Origin: Ruegeria_C sp041537905
GTDB taxonomy: Bacteria; Pseudomonadota; Alphaproteobacteria; Rhodobacterales; Rhodobacteraceae
DNA length: 64,000 nt
Assembly (NCBI RefSeq): GCF_041537905.1
Contig: NZ_JBGRUO010000009.1
Location: 1-64,000, forward strand
Direction of reading: 5' to 3'
Made by a program: the position numbers and the translations under genes. This document shows positions 1 through 9,106 of the stretch, one piece after another. Under the pieces are notes generated by a model, which saw only the letters and a program-made list of their open reading frames with translations, was not told the DNA's origin and ran no database searches. Positions within the stretch are counted from its first letter, which is position 1; every line of letters begins with the position of its first letter.

Positions 1-240
1 GCAAGCCCTTCGTACAAATCCCCATAGCACAGCCGACCCAAAAGAACTAACCCCGCGATTTCCCGCCTGAGCGCTTCTCTGACGCCGGGAAACCCATCGC
101 GCAACTCCCCCGCCAGCATGCGGCGTCCGAGAAACCTGCATCTTCGCGGTCACTCTCTGCGTTTTAAACGAAGCGCTGCTTACCGATGTGTTCAGCTAGA
201 AATTCATGAATTTTAGAGTCCCAGAAATTCAAATCTCTAA

Positions 241-510
241 GTGATTGATTTTGTTGAAACCCTTGTCTCACTATCAAAGAGATCCGACAAAGAGGCCACG
301 GTCAAGCGATACCACTACGACAGCCACGATCAGCTTCGCAGCCATCTCGCCGACTTCCTCGACGCCTACAACTACGCGCGCCGCTTGATAACGCTAAGCG
401 GTCTCACGCCATACGAATACATCTGCAAAATCTGGACTTCAGAGCCAGATCGATTCATTGTCGATCCGATCCACCAGATGCCGGGACTGAACACCTACGA
501 ATGTCTTTGA
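241..510 (+). pseudogene. IS481-family transposase, C-terminal fragment
   Basis: From about residue 18 to residue 86 the translation matches the end of IS481-type integrase-core transposases, with the run RYHYDSHDQLRSHLADFLDA, then LSGLTPYEYICKIW and a final HQMPGLNT. The first residues (MIDFVETLVSL) do not belong to that family, so the gene has lost its catalytic domain and been fused to unrelated sequence. The natural stop after PGLNT is gone and the frame runs a few codons into the neighbouring IS3 fossil. It cannot encode an active enzyme. Bases 1-240 upstream hold nothing I recognise. Confidence 0.8.
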
Positions 511-641
511 CGACTCGTTCAGCCGTCGGTTTGTCGGTTCCAGCTTTCCGTCTCATCTTCTCTCCTTGACGGTTCAGATGAGCCAGAAACCTTCCGTCAT
601 GCAAATCCTCTAATCAGGCCCATAGGTGCTGATGTCAGACA
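503..641 (-). repeat. IS3-family end fossil, copy 1 (next to ectoine cluster)
   Basis: About 140 bp, beginning gtctttgacgactcgttc on the plus strand, is repeated with small changes at 14271-14404 and 43719-43856. On the minus strand it holds the outer IS end (reads TGTCTGACATCAGCACCT) and the first codons of an IS3-family orfA (MRRKAGT region). The terminal base lies at 641, ten bases past the stop codon of the ectoine aminotransferase gene. The rest of the element is gone, replaced by the IS481 fragment. Confidence 0.8.
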
Positions 642-650
642 TCGGCAACA

Positions 651-2021
651 CTAACCCAACACTGTTTTTACAGCTCTCAGAGTAGCTGCGATAACGGTAT
701 CGGCTTCTTGATGAGTCAGACAAAACGGCGGAGCGAAGCCCAGGATATCGCCCTGGGGCATGGCGCGGCCGATCACGCCGCTGGCGGCCAATGCGCCCGC
801 AATTCGTACGCCCATGGTTTCGCTGGCGTCAAAGAAGCGTCGGCTATCGCGGTCTTGCACGAATTCGACGGCGCAGAGCATGCCTTCGCCGCGAATGTCG
901 CCCACATTCGGGTGATCCCCAAGCGCATCGACCATCGCCTGATTGAGATAGGTGCCTGTGTCGCGGTTGTTGGCAATCAGGTTCAGATCATCCAGCAGCT
1001 TCAGGTTGGCGACCCCGGCCGCGGCGCCGATGGGATGGGCGGAATAGGTCCAGCCGTGGCCGATGGGGCCGTTTTCATCTGTGCCCTGCGCGAGCACCTG
1101 CCACATCCTGTCGCTGACAATACTGCCGGAGAGTGGCGCATAGGCCGAGGTCAGACCCTTTGCGATGGTGATCAGATCGGCCTCGATCCCGTAGTGATCG
1201 CAGCCCATCATCGTGCCTAGACGGCCAAACCCGGTCACAACTTCATCCGCCACCAGCAGAATATCGTGCTTATTCAGAACCGCCTGGATCGCCTGCCAGT
1301 AGCCGTCGGGTGGCGGAACGATTCCGCCGGTGCCCAGGACCGGCTCGCCAATGAACGCGGCGATGGTGTCTGCGCCTTCGCGCTCGATCAGCGCCTCAAG
1401 CTCGGCGGCGCAATGGGCCACAAATTGCTCTTCGCTCTGGGTCTGATCCTCGCGACGGAAGTAATACGGCGCCTCGGTATGGATAACCTGCGCCAGCGGC
1501 AGATCGAACTTCTTGTGAAAGAGCTCAAGCCCGGTCAGAGAGCCGGTCATGAGGCCCGAGCCGTGATAGCCGCGCCAGCGCGAGATGATCTTTTTCTTTT
1601 CTGGCCGCCCGAGGATGTTGTTGTAGTACCAGATCAGCTTGATGTTGGTCTCATTCGCGTCCGAGCCGCTAAGCCCGAAATAGACCTTGGACATGTTCGC
1701 GGGCGCCCGGTCCAGCACCATCTTGGCCAATGTGATGCTGGCCTCGGTTCCGTGACCGACATAGGCGTGGTAATAGGCCAATTCCTTGGCCTGTTCGGCG
1801 ATGGCTTCGGCGATCTCGGGGCGGCCATAGCCGACATTTACGCAGTAAAGCCCGGCAAACCCGTCCAGGAGGCGTTTGCCGTTGCGATCTTCGATGTGAC
1901 AGCCCGATCCGCCGGTGATGACCCGGTTGGGCAACTCGCCGCGCTCAAACTGCGCTAGGTGGGTTGAGGCGTGAAAGAAGTTGTCGCGGTCCCATTCCGC
2001 CAGTTGATCGTTTCTTAACAT
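651..2021 (-). CDS. doeD: Class III aminotransferase of ectoine catabolism (2,4-diaminobutyrate transaminase)
   Basis: A 456-aa fold-type I PLP aminotransferase. It resembles Ruegeria omega-transaminases over its whole length, beginning MLRNDQLAEWDRDNFFHAST. The PLP pocket is clear: GLSGSDANETN at about 117-126, VADEVVTGFGR with Asp259, and the Schiff-base lysine Lys288 in TIAKGLTSAY. In ectoine breakdown this enzyme (DoeD, Atf in R. pomeroyi) turns L-2,4-diaminobutyrate into aspartate semialdehyde. Related enzymes can act as taurine- or omega-amino acid:pyruvate transaminases, so substrate is assigned from context. It overlaps the dehydrogenase gene by 7 bases and is the last gene of the operon. 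Confidence 0.9.
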   Translation of the reverse strand: MLRNDQLAEWDRDNFFHASTHLAQFERGELPNRVITGGSGCHIEDRNGKRLLDGFAGLYCVNVGYGRPEIAEAIAEQAKELAYYHAYVGHGTEASITLAKMVLDRAPANMSKVYFGLSGSDANETNIKLIWYYNNILGRPEKKKIISRWRGYHGSGLMTGSLTGLELFHKKFDLPLAQVIHTEAPYYFRREDQTQSEEQFVAHCAAELEALIEREGADTIAAFIGEPVLGTGGIVPPPDGYWQAIQAVLNKHDILLVADEVVTGFGRLGTMMGCDHYGIEADLITIAKGLTSAYAPLSGSIVSDRMWQVLAQGTDENGPIGHGWTYSAHPIGAAAGVANLKLLDDLNLIANNRDTGTYLNQAMVDALGDHPNVGDIRGEGMLCAVEFVQDRDSRRFFDASETMGVRIAGALAASGVIGRAMPQGDILGFAPPFCLTHQEADTVIAATLRAVKTVLG

Positions 2022-3514
2022 TTCTTAACTCCTTTGGCCCAATCGCGGCAGACGTATTTGATCTCGGTAAACTCTTCCATTCCAAGACGCGCCCCTTCGC
2101 GACCCAAACCGGATTGCTTGGTTCCTCCAAAGGGAATTGGCGCGCCGGTGACCTTGGTGCGGTTGACCGCCACCATGCCAAATTGCAGGGCACGCGTAAC
2201 GCGGTAGATACGGCGCGGGTCATGGCTGTGCAGATAGGCAACCAACCCATATTCAGTGGCGTTGGCGCGGGCGATAACCTCGTCCTCGCTATCAAACGGG
2301 GCAATGGCCGCCACCGGGCCAAACGTTTCATCTGACATGATAGCGGCTTCGGCGGGTACGTCAGTCAGTACGGTCGGCTGATAAAAGAGCGGCCCAAGCG
2401 CGTCTCGCTTGCCGCCGCAGGCCAGCTTCGCACCTTTGGCCAGCGCGTCGGCGACGTGCATTTCCTGCTTTTGAACCGCTTTTTCATTCATCAGCGGACC
2501 GATGTCAGGATCATCCATGCCCATACCCAGCGACAGCTCACCGGTTGCAGTCGCAAAGCGCGAACAGAATTCATCATAGATCGCGCGCTCGACAAATATC
2601 CGGTTGGCCCCCAGACAGTCCTGCCCGGACGTGGCAAATTTGGCCTTGATGGTTTCGGCGACTGCAACATCGAGATCGGCGCCTTTGAATACAATCACCG
2701 GCGCATGCCCGCCCAGTTCCATTACAAGTTTCTTCACCGTGTCGGCAGACTGACGGTAAAGCAGCCGCCCGATCTCGGTTGACCCGGTAAAGGAGAGCGC
2801 CCGCACGCGGGTGTCTTTCGTCCAGGGATCCACCACGGTCGCTGCCTTGCCGGCGATCACGTTGAAGACACCTGCGGGAACGCCTGCTCGTTCGGCCAGC
2901 TCCGCCAAGGCGAGGGCCGAGAACGGGGTTTCACTCGAGGGATGAGCCACAACCGTGCAACCCACAGCCATGGCGGCCGCGGCCTTACGAGTCAGCATGG
3001 CGGCGGGAAAATTCCACGGGGTAATCAAGGCCGCCACTCCGACCGGCTCCAGCCAGACCTCGACCTCGACCTCGGCATCGGGCAGATGGCTCGTGACGCC
3101 TTCGATATTCGGACGCTTGGCCTCTTCGGCATAAAACTCCACGAAAGACGCGGCATAGTCAATTTCACCGCGCGCCTCGGACAGTGGTTTGCCCTGCTCC
3201 AGCACCATGATCCGGGCCAGATCTTCCTTATGCTCCAGTATCAGGTCAAACCAGCAGCGCAGAATCGCAGACCTGCCCTGCGGCAGAAGACCCGACCAAG
3301 CTGAAAACGCTGTCTGTGCGACATCAACGGCGGCGAGAGAGTCCTCGGCAGACAGGCTGGCAACCTCGCCGATGACATCGCCGGTCGCAGGATCGGAAAC
3401 CCGGATGGTTTCCCCAGTGGTCGACCCACACCATTTTCCCCCGATATAGGAGAAGCTGCGCAGAAGAGACTTGTCAGAAATCTCGAACCTTGCGGCCAGT
3501 GCCGTGTTTATCAT
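2015..3514 (-). CDS. doeC: NAD(P)-dependent aldehyde dehydrogenase (aspartate/succinate semialdehyde type)
   Basis: A 499-aa aldehyde dehydrogenase from the ATG at 3514. That start has a strong ribosome site (GCGAAGGAGG) 7 bases upstream; the open frame runs further 5' without one. Family signatures are the general-base Glu in MELGGHAP, the nucleophile Cys in SGQDCLGANR, and the C-terminal PFGGTKQSGLGREG. It is of the GabD/succinate-semialdehyde subgroup. In ectoine clusters this gene (DoeC, Ssd) oxidises aspartate semialdehyde to aspartate, the last step. It is preceded by asnC and translationally coupled to the aminotransferase gene. Confidence 0.9.
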   Translation of the reverse strand: MINTALAARFEISDKSLLRSFSYIGGKWCGSTTGETIRVSDPATGDVIGEVASLSAEDSLAAVDVAQTAFSAWSGLLPQGRSAILRCWFDLILEHKEDLARIMVLEQGKPLSEARGEIDYAASFVEFYAEEAKRPNIEGVTSHLPDAEVEVEVWLEPVGVAALITPWNFPAAMLTRKAAAAMAVGCTVVAHPSSETPFSALALAELAERAGVPAGVFNVIAGKAATVVDPWTKDTRVRALSFTGSTEIGRLLYRQSADTVKKLVMELGGHAPVIVFKGADLDVAVAETIKAKFATSGQDCLGANRIFVERAIYDEFCSRFATATGELSLGMGMDDPDIGPLMNEKAVQKQEMHVADALAKGAKLACGGKRDALGPLFYQPTVLTDVPAEAAIMSDETFGPVAAIAPFDSEDEVIARANATEYGLVAYLHSHDPRRIYRVTRALQFGMVAVNRTKVTGAPIPFGGTKQSGLGREGARLGMEEFTEIKYVCRDWAKGVKKC

Positions 3515-3625
3515 GAATGCCCTCCTTCGCTGTCCCGAGGTATCGGGGATAATGGCCGAAGAAAGAGACCAAAGTTCGGGCTGCAAGCAGAGGATTACTC
3601 TGCCTTCCGGTCTGCATACGCCGAA

Positions 3626-4108
3626 TTACTCCTGTTCCCCCGCTATGAGCGAAATCGGTGGCGCGCCTCCGCCTTTTACAGGCTTTGTCACAACATAGGT
3701 GAAATAGCGCGCGAGGCCGATACGGGCATCCAGCATTTCGTCGATCAGCCGTTGGTAGGCATCAATGTCGCGGGTTACGATCTGGAGGATGTAGTCAAAT
3801 CCCCCGCCGAGCGCCCAGCAGGCCAGCACCTCGTCAAAGCGCTGCATTGCGGCCTCAAACGCGCGAAAGCTCGCCGCGGTATGATCGGACAATTCAGCGG
3901 CGACAAAGATTGTCACATGCGGCCCCAACTTTTGCAGGTTGATCTCGGCCCGAAAACGCTCGATTAGCCCGGCTTTTTCCAGCTTTTTCAGCCGCTCCCA
4001 GCAGGGGGTGGGCGACAGTCCGACACGCGCCGCCAGCGCGGACTTGGTAATGCGACCATCTGTGGACAGCACCCGCAGGATTTCCAGATCGCGGGCATCG
4101 AGCCGCAT
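3626..4108 (-). CDS. asnC: Lrp/AsnC-family regulator of ectoine catabolism
   Basis: A 160-aa Lrp/AsnC regulator starting at MRLDARDLEIL (4108), with GGAGGTG just upstream. The longer frame to 4165 has no ribosome site and would overlap doeB. The N-terminal winged helix covers about residues 1-60 (GRITKSALAARVGLSPTPCWERLKKL) and a RAM ligand-binding domain follows (ILQIVTRDIDAYQRLIDEML). AsnC (DoeX in Halomonas) is the conserved second regulator of ectoine degradation clusters and is thought to respond to a pathway intermediate such as 2,4-diaminobutyrate. It sits 23 bases after doeB. Confidence 0.9.
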   Translation of the reverse strand: MRLDARDLEILRVLSTDGRITKSALAARVGLSPTPCWERLKKLEKAGLIERFRAEINLQKLGPHVTIFVAAELSDHTAASFRAFEAAMQRFDEVLACWALGGGFDYILQIVTRDIDAYQRLIDEMLDARIGLARYFTYVVTKPVKGGGAPPISLIAGEQE

Positions 4109-4131
4109 GGCATCACCTCCTGAAACCTGCG

Positions 4132-5124
4132 CTAGTCGACCTGCAAGCCAACCACCGCCGCACAATCCCCTGCCTTGATCAGCCCTGGAAAATGGCGGCT
4201 GATCAGAAGGCCGGAGAGCTTGGCATGGTATTCAATCGGATCAACGCCGGTGCGGTCAACCGGCCAGACTCGAGCCACGATGTCTCCCTTGCGAATGTCT
4301 TCACCCAGATCGACCATGGGTTCATAAAGGCCATCGCTTTCCGAGAACACAAAGCAATCATCATCTGGCATACCGAGGCGGATTGTTGGGTCGACCTGCA
4401 TCTCACCTTTCAGAATTCCGGCATGGATCAGCACATTGCGCAGACCCTTTTTGGCAATAGCGATGGATTTTGCCGTGGCGGACCCGCCGCCTCCCAGTTC
4501 GGTTGACACCAGAACCTTGCCCATATCTTCAACCGCTGTATCGTACATACCAACACTGTCGATCTCCCGAAGCTGCACGGAATAGGGCGCGTTAAAAGCT
4601 TCCATCGCCGCGAAACAGGCGGCCTCGTTGGCCTTGTCCTCAAGGATATGGGCTGCGGCAAAGGGCACAAAATCAAGTGTCTTGCCGCCCGAGTGGAAAT
4701 CCACCGCCATATCGGCCATCGGCAACAGAAACCGCTGGAAGTAGTCGGCAATCTTCTCGGTGGGGGTGCCATCCGGACGGCCCGGAAAGCTGCGGTTCAT
4801 ATTGCCCTTGTCGATGGGCGAGGTGCGCAGACCCTCTCGAAACGCGGGATAATTGAAAGCGGGGACGATGATTAACCGACCGGTAATGTCTTCGGGTTTT
4901 AGCGAGACTGTCAGTTCCTGCAACGCCACCGGGCCTTCATACTCGTCACCATGATTGGCCCCGGTCAGAAGCGCGCTTGGCCCGTCGCCATTCCTGATCA
5001 CCGTCAACGGGATCATAATCGACCCCCATGCGCTGTCATCCCGGCTGTAGGGTAGCCGCAGAAATCCGTGGTGAACACCGTCCTGATCCAACGGGATTGT
5101 CGGAGAAATCGAAGAGGGTTTCAT
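4132..5124 (-). CDS. doeB: N-alpha-acetyl-L-2,4-diaminobutyrate deacetylase
   Basis: A 330-aa zinc enzyme of the succinylglutamate desuccinylase/aspartoacylase family. Likely zinc ligands are His58 and Glu61 in GANHGDEYEGP and His144 in DFHSGG; NMNRSFPG at 108-115 is the substrate-binding Asn/Arg loop. DoeB (EutE) removes the acetyl group from the product of ectoine ring opening, giving 2,4-diaminobutyrate and acetate. Its start lies 5 bases from the stop of doeA, fitting the known DoeA-DoeB hydrolase-deacetylase partnership. Confidence 0.93.
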   Translation of the reverse strand: MKPSSISPTIPLDQDGVHHGFLRLPYSRDDSAWGSIMIPLTVIRNGDGPSALLTGANHGDEYEGPVALQELTVSLKPEDITGRLIIVPAFNYPAFREGLRTSPIDKGNMNRSFPGRPDGTPTEKIADYFQRFLLPMADMAVDFHSGGKTLDFVPFAAAHILEDKANEAACFAAMEAFNAPYSVQLREIDSVGMYDTAVEDMGKVLVSTELGGGGSATAKSIAIAKKGLRNVLIHAGILKGEMQVDPTIRLGMPDDDCFVFSESDGLYEPMVDLGEDIRKGDIVARVWPVDRTGVDPIEYHAKLSGLLISRHFPGLIKAGDCAAVVGLQVD

Positions 5125-5129
5125 GGGCT

Positions 5130-6317
5130 TCAGTCCTTCACAACCATTTTTCGTGGTACATCAGCCAGGCATTCCGGGCCGGTCTTACTGATGCGAATGC
5201 TTTCGGTGATCTCAAAGCCCCAGTCCTCCATCCAGAGGCCGGTCATGAAATGCAGGGTCATGTTTTCCTGCAGAACGGTCTTGTCGCCGGGGCGCAGCGA
5301 GAACGTGCGCTCACCCCAATCCGGAGGATAGCTGACGCCGATCGGATAACCGGTGCGGTTGTCTTTGACGATACCGTGTTTCTTGAGTACGGCGAAAAAC
5401 GCGTTGGCGATATCTTCGCAGAGGTTGCCTTCTTTTGCAGTCTCCAGCCCGGCTTCCATCCCTTCAAGCACGGCCTTTTCAGCATCAAGGAAGGTTTGCG
5501 TGGGCTTGCCCAAAAAGACCGTGCGTGACAGCGGGCAATGGTAGCGTTTGACGACGCCAGCGACTTCAAAGAACGTGCCCTCGCCAGATTTCATCGGCTG
5601 ATCGTCCCATGTCAGATGAGGCGCTGAGGCCTCCACGCCCGAGGGCAACAACGGCACAAGCGCGGGGTAATCTCCGCCAGCACCGATTTTGGGGTCATAG
5701 CGCAGCGCTGCGTCATAGATTTCTGCCACCAGATCGCATTTGCGGATACCCGGCTCGGCTTTTGCAAAGATGCGTTCATGCATCCGGCCAACGATACGGC
5801 CTGCGGCACGCATGTAGTCCAGCTCGGTTTCGGACTTTATCGCGCGCTGCCAGTTGACCAGCGCATTGGCATTGGAAAATGTGGCATCCGGCAGATGCTG
5901 CTGGAGTGCGGCATAGGCGGCGGCGGTGAACCAGTAATTGTCCATCTCGACCCCGATGCGGCCCCGGTTCAGCTTGCGATCCGCCAGTTGTGCCGAGAGA
6001 TAATCCATTGGATGGCGTTCGGTCGATTGCACATAGTGGTCGGGGTAGCCGATGATGTTTGCGGAATCCATGAAACAGGTCCTGAGCGCGCCATTGGCGT
6101 CCTGCCCTCGGCCGTACCAGATGGGTTCACCAGAAAGCCCCAGGACCACGCATTGATGCACATAGAATGACCAGCCATCATAACCTGTCAGCCAGTTCAT
6201 ATTGCTGGGGTCAGTGACGATCAACAGATCAATTTCGCGCTCATGCATCGCAGCGCGGGTCTTTGCGATGCGTTGGCTGAACTCATCGCGCGAAAAGTGA
6301 AGTCTTGGCGTTGGCAT
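5130..6317 (-). CDS. doeA: Ectoine hydrolase (M24/creatinase-like)
   Basis: A 395-aa protein of the M24 pita-bread family, from MPTPRLHFSRDEF (6317); the longer frame to 6680 is only overlap with eutC. An N-terminal creatinase-like domain (to about 165) precedes the catalytic domain. DoeA (EutD) hydrolyses the ectoine ring to N-acetyl-diaminobutyrate. The usual metal-binding Asp pair of M24 peptidases is absent: the strand reads FFEVAGVVKRYHCPLSRT. Glu251 lies where a covalent catalytic Glu has been described for R. pomeroyi EutD, so a metal-free mechanism is expected. The start lies 15 bases after the eutC stop. Confidence 0.93.
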   Translation of the reverse strand: MPTPRLHFSRDEFSQRIAKTRAAMHEREIDLLIVTDPSNMNWLTGYDGWSFYVHQCVVLGLSGEPIWYGRGQDANGALRTCFMDSANIIGYPDHYVQSTERHPMDYLSAQLADRKLNRGRIGVEMDNYWFTAAAYAALQQHLPDATFSNANALVNWQRAIKSETELDYMRAAGRIVGRMHERIFAKAEPGIRKCDLVAEIYDAALRYDPKIGAGGDYPALVPLLPSGVEASAPHLTWDDQPMKSGEGTFFEVAGVVKRYHCPLSRTVFLGKPTQTFLDAEKAVLEGMEAGLETAKEGNLCEDIANAFFAVLKKHGIVKDNRTGYPIGVSYPPDWGERTFSLRPGDKTVLQENMTLHFMTGLWMEDWGFEITESIRISKTGPECLADVPRKMVVKD

Positions 6318-6331
6318 GGAGAAGCTCGCGA

Positions 6332-7324
6332 TTAGCTGGTGAATGTGGTGCCTTTGCCGAGGGCTTCGGCACGCTGCCGGGCCAGCGTGGCAATAGCCGT
6401 GTCCTGCACGCCGGTGCCGGTCAGATCGGCAATGATGATATCGCTGTCGGATTGACGGCCGGGCGCCTTGCCGCTGGTGACACCGCCCAGTTCTGCAAAC
6501 GACTGGCCTGCTGGAACCACACCGGATTCCAAGGCGCTGCGGAGCTCCCCTTTGACGGCGCATTGTGATTGGCTGTCGGGCACGTATAGCGTTGCCTTGG
6601 CCAGACAACCGGGCTCCAGCTCTGCCTTGTGTTCCTGATCCGATCCCATGGCGATGATCAGCTGCCCGGGTTGCAGCCATTCAGCCTTGACCAACGGTGT
6701 GTCCGATGGGGTAGTGGTGATAACAATATCAGCCGTGGACACGGCCTCCGCTATGTCCTGGCTTGCGGTCACCTCGAGCCCCAGCTCATCCTGCAAGGCG
6801 GCGGCCGTCGCCTCGGCCTTGGCACCATTCCGCGCCCAGATCACCGCGCTTGTCACAGGGCGCACCAACATCAGCGCTTTAAGCTGCAAACGCGCCTGCA
6901 CGCCAGCACCAATGACACATACCCGCGCCGCCTGCTTGCGACCGAGGTGACGCGCAGCGACGGCACCGGCAGCAGCAGTGCGCACATCGGTCAGGTAGCC
7001 ATTGTCCAGAAGCAACCCCTCGAGCGTACCGGTTGTGCTGGAAAACAGCACGATCAGGCCGGAGGTGCTGGGCAGGCCAAGCTTGGGATTGTCGAAGAAC
7101 CCGGGGCTCATCTTCATCGCGAAACTGTCGATGCCGGGCACATAGGCGGTTTTTACGCAGACCTCGCCATTATGGTCGGGCACCATCAGCGTCATGATCG
7201 GCGGCATCTCAACATTCCCCCCGGCCAGCGTGGTAAACCCCTGTTCGACGCAGTCCACCGCGTCAATATCCAGCGGCACCAGATCACGCAGCTCGGCTTC
7301 GGTCAGTATCCTGATATCTGGCAT
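6332..7324 (-). CDS. eutC: Ornithine cyclodeaminase/mu-crystallin family protein EutC
   Basis: A 330-aa member of the ornithine cyclodeaminase/mu-crystallin family. The Rossmann motif VCVIGAGVQARLQLKAL is near residues 135-150, preceded by the conserved YLTDVRTAAAGAVAARHLG stretch. EutA, EutB and EutC always travel with ectoine genes and are proposed to convert 5-hydroxyectoine to ectoine; the exact step of EutC is inferred, not shown here. The eutB stop immediately precedes its start codon, so it should be translated in coupling with eutB. Confidence 0.88.
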   Translation of the reverse strand: MPDIRILTEAELRDLVPLDIDAVDCVEQGFTTLAGGNVEMPPIMTLMVPDHNGEVCVKTAYVPGIDSFAMKMSPGFFDNPKLGLPSTSGLIVLFSSTTGTLEGLLLDNGYLTDVRTAAAGAVAARHLGRKQAARVCVIGAGVQARLQLKALMLVRPVTSAVIWARNGAKAEATAAALQDELGLEVTASQDIAEAVSTADIVITTTPSDTPLVKAEWLQPGQLIIAMGSDQEHKAELEPGCLAKATLYVPDSQSQCAVKGELRSALESGVVPAGQSFAELGGVTSGKAPGRQSDSDIIIADLTGTGVQDTAIATLARQRAEALGKGTTFTS

Positions 7325-8314
7325 TTACCCCTCCGCCGTTACGTCCACATCCTCGCCCGAAACGATGCGATGATGCAGGCCCATGTCAATGTTCTGCCCC
7401 GAGATCAGCGCGACGCAACGGCCAGGATTTGTGATCTTGCCCGACAACAGAGCGGCAATACTGACACTGCCGGAGCCTTCGATGATCTGGCGTTCCCGCC
7501 AATAGGCATGCCGGATAGCAGCGGCGATCTCGGCCTCGCTCACCAGCAGGGTCTCGTCCACCAGATCGCGGGTCATGGCAAAGGTATGGGCGTTCTCTAG
7601 CCCGATCCCGCCGCCCAGAGAATCCGCCAGCGTAGCTTTTTCCTCGACCAGGATGGGTTTGCCGGCTTTCAGGCTTTCATACATGGCTGCCCCCCGCTGC
7701 ATCGAAATGCCGATCACGCGGATCTCCGGGTTGACCGCCTTCATCACCATCGCAACGCCCGAGATCAGCCCGCCCCCAGAAAGAGGCACCAGCACAGTTT
7801 CCAGATCGGGACATTGCTCCAGTATTTCCAGTGCCACGGTGCCCTGGCCGGCAATGATGTCCGGATGATCAAATGGTGGCAGCATAACCATACCGTCTGC
7901 GACCAGCTTGTCGACCTCGACCTGGGCGTCGTCTTGACTGCGCCCGACAATCCGCACCTCGGCGCCGTGCGCCCTGATCCCGTCAACCTTGTTCTGTGGC
8001 ACCAGTTCGGACATTGCGATGATGCAGCGCACCCCGGCCTGGGCACAGGCATAGGCCAGCCCGCGCCCGTGATTGCCGGTCGACACCCCCACAACCCCTG
8101 ATTCACGCTGCTCCGGGGTCAGCGAAAGCACAGCATTCGTTGCCCCGCGCAGTTTGAAACTGCCGGTGATCTGCCCTTGTTCCAGCTTCAGCCATATATC
8201 GCCGCCGCTAAGCTCGCTCAACGATGCCGAGGCGGTTACAGGCGTTTGCCGGATCCGGTCCGCAATCCGCGCGCGAGCGGCAATGCTGTCCTGATGGGTG
8301 ATCTGACTGTGCAT
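7325..8314 (-). CDS. eutB: PLP-dependent threonine/serine dehydratase-like protein EutB
   Basis: A fold-type II PLP enzyme of the threonine dehydratase family, 329 aa from MHSQITHQDS. The PLP lysine is Lys54 in GSFKLRGATN and the phosphate loop is VPLSGGGLISG. A GTG at 8356 would add 14 residues but overlaps eutA; the ATG at 8314 lies 19 bases after the eutA stop and is preferred, though its ribosome site is weak. In ectoine clusters it is thought to act with EutA and EutC on hydroxyectoine, probably as a dehydratase-like step. Confidence 0.88.
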   Translation of the reverse strand: MHSQITHQDSIAARARIADRIRQTPVTASASLSELSGGDIWLKLEQGQITGSFKLRGATNAVLSLTPEQRESGVVGVSTGNHGRGLAYACAQAGVRCIIAMSELVPQNKVDGIRAHGAEVRIVGRSQDDAQVEVDKLVADGMVMLPPFDHPDIIAGQGTVALEILEQCPDLETVLVPLSGGGLISGVAMVMKAVNPEIRVIGISMQRGAAMYESLKAGKPILVEEKATLADSLGGGIGLENAHTFAMTRDLVDETLLVSEAEIAAAIRHAYWRERQIIEGSGSVSIAALLSGKITNPGRCVALISGQNIDMGLHHRIVSGEDVDVTAEG

Positions 8315-8333
8315 CCTATTGTCCCGATACTTT

Positions 8334-9098
8334 TTATTTCCCGAATAGCCTGCCACCGGCGGTATAACCCAAAGTAATGCCGAGATACCGCATACAGCGC
8401 CACACCATCGCTTGGTTGGACGTAATCACCGGTTTGCCCAACCGTGCCTCAAGCCGTGCGATACAGGTGGCCGCCCGCAACGCGGTGCAGGATATGAAAA
8501 GCGCATCGGCATCAGGATCGCATGCGGCCAACCCACTTTCGATGATGCTGTCCTCCGACACGCGCGCCATATGGCGGTCATCACTCAGGCCAAAACAAAC
8601 GGCGTTCACCACTTCCGGTCCGTGTCGCACGAAATAGGTGACCAGGGAATCCGTCACGTCCTGTGTATAGGGGGTCAGAACGCTCACCTTTTTTACTCCC
8701 AATGCACCAAAGGCATCGAAGGCTGCTGAGCTTGGGGTGATACAGGGCGTATCCGGCTTGGCACTGTTCATGTGTTCAGCCACCTTGTCATTGCCCAGCA
8801 CCACCGAGGCCGCGGTACAACCATAGACCAGCACGTCCAGCCGTTCATCGGGAAGAATATCCGCCGCTGCTGCCGCAAGGCGCGGGCCGGTGCGCAACAA
8901 GCTTTCATGGGTTGTTGGGTTCTCAAACCCAATCCGGTTCACATAAACACCGACATCACACCCCTGGAGCATACGTGCAAAATCTATTTCGGTGGTATGA
9001 TCCGTTGCCAGAGCCACCAACCCGATACGCTTAGCAATCGGGTGCGCATCCAACCGTGCGGGCTCCGATGAAAGCGAAGATTGAACATCCAACGCCAT
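8334..9098 (-). CDS. eutA: Maleate isomerase/Asp-Glu racemase-like protein EutA
   Basis: A 254-aa protein of the maleate isomerase/arylmalonate decarboxylase superfamily, starting at MALDVQSS (9098), 8 bases after the usp stop. The two catalytic cysteines of the family sit in VYGCTAASVV and FISCTALRAA. The protein is linked to hydroxyectoine use by its fixed position beside eutB and eutC. The proposed role is stereochemical inversion or racemisation during removal of the hydroxyl group, which is inference from family chemistry. Confidence 0.87.
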   Translation of the reverse strand: MALDVQSSLSSEPARLDAHPIAKRIGLVALATDHTTEIDFARMLQGCDVGVYVNRIGFENPTTHESLLRTGPRLAAAAADILPDERLDVLVYGCTAASVVLGNDKVAEHMNSAKPDTPCITPSSAAFDAFGALGVKKVSVLTPYTQDVTDSLVTYFVRHGPEVVNAVCFGLSDDRHMARVSEDSIIESGLAACDPDADALFISCTALRAATCIARLEARLGKPVITSNQAMVWRCMRYLGITLGYTAGGRLFGK

Positions 9099-9106
9099 GG
9101 CCGCCC

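Noticed and set aside
708..1958. Long plus-strand open frames opposite the aminotransferase gene
   Set aside because: They mirror the coding pattern of the clear minus-strand gene, have no ribosome sites and no family features; the same holds for other long opposite-strand frames in the high-GC operons.
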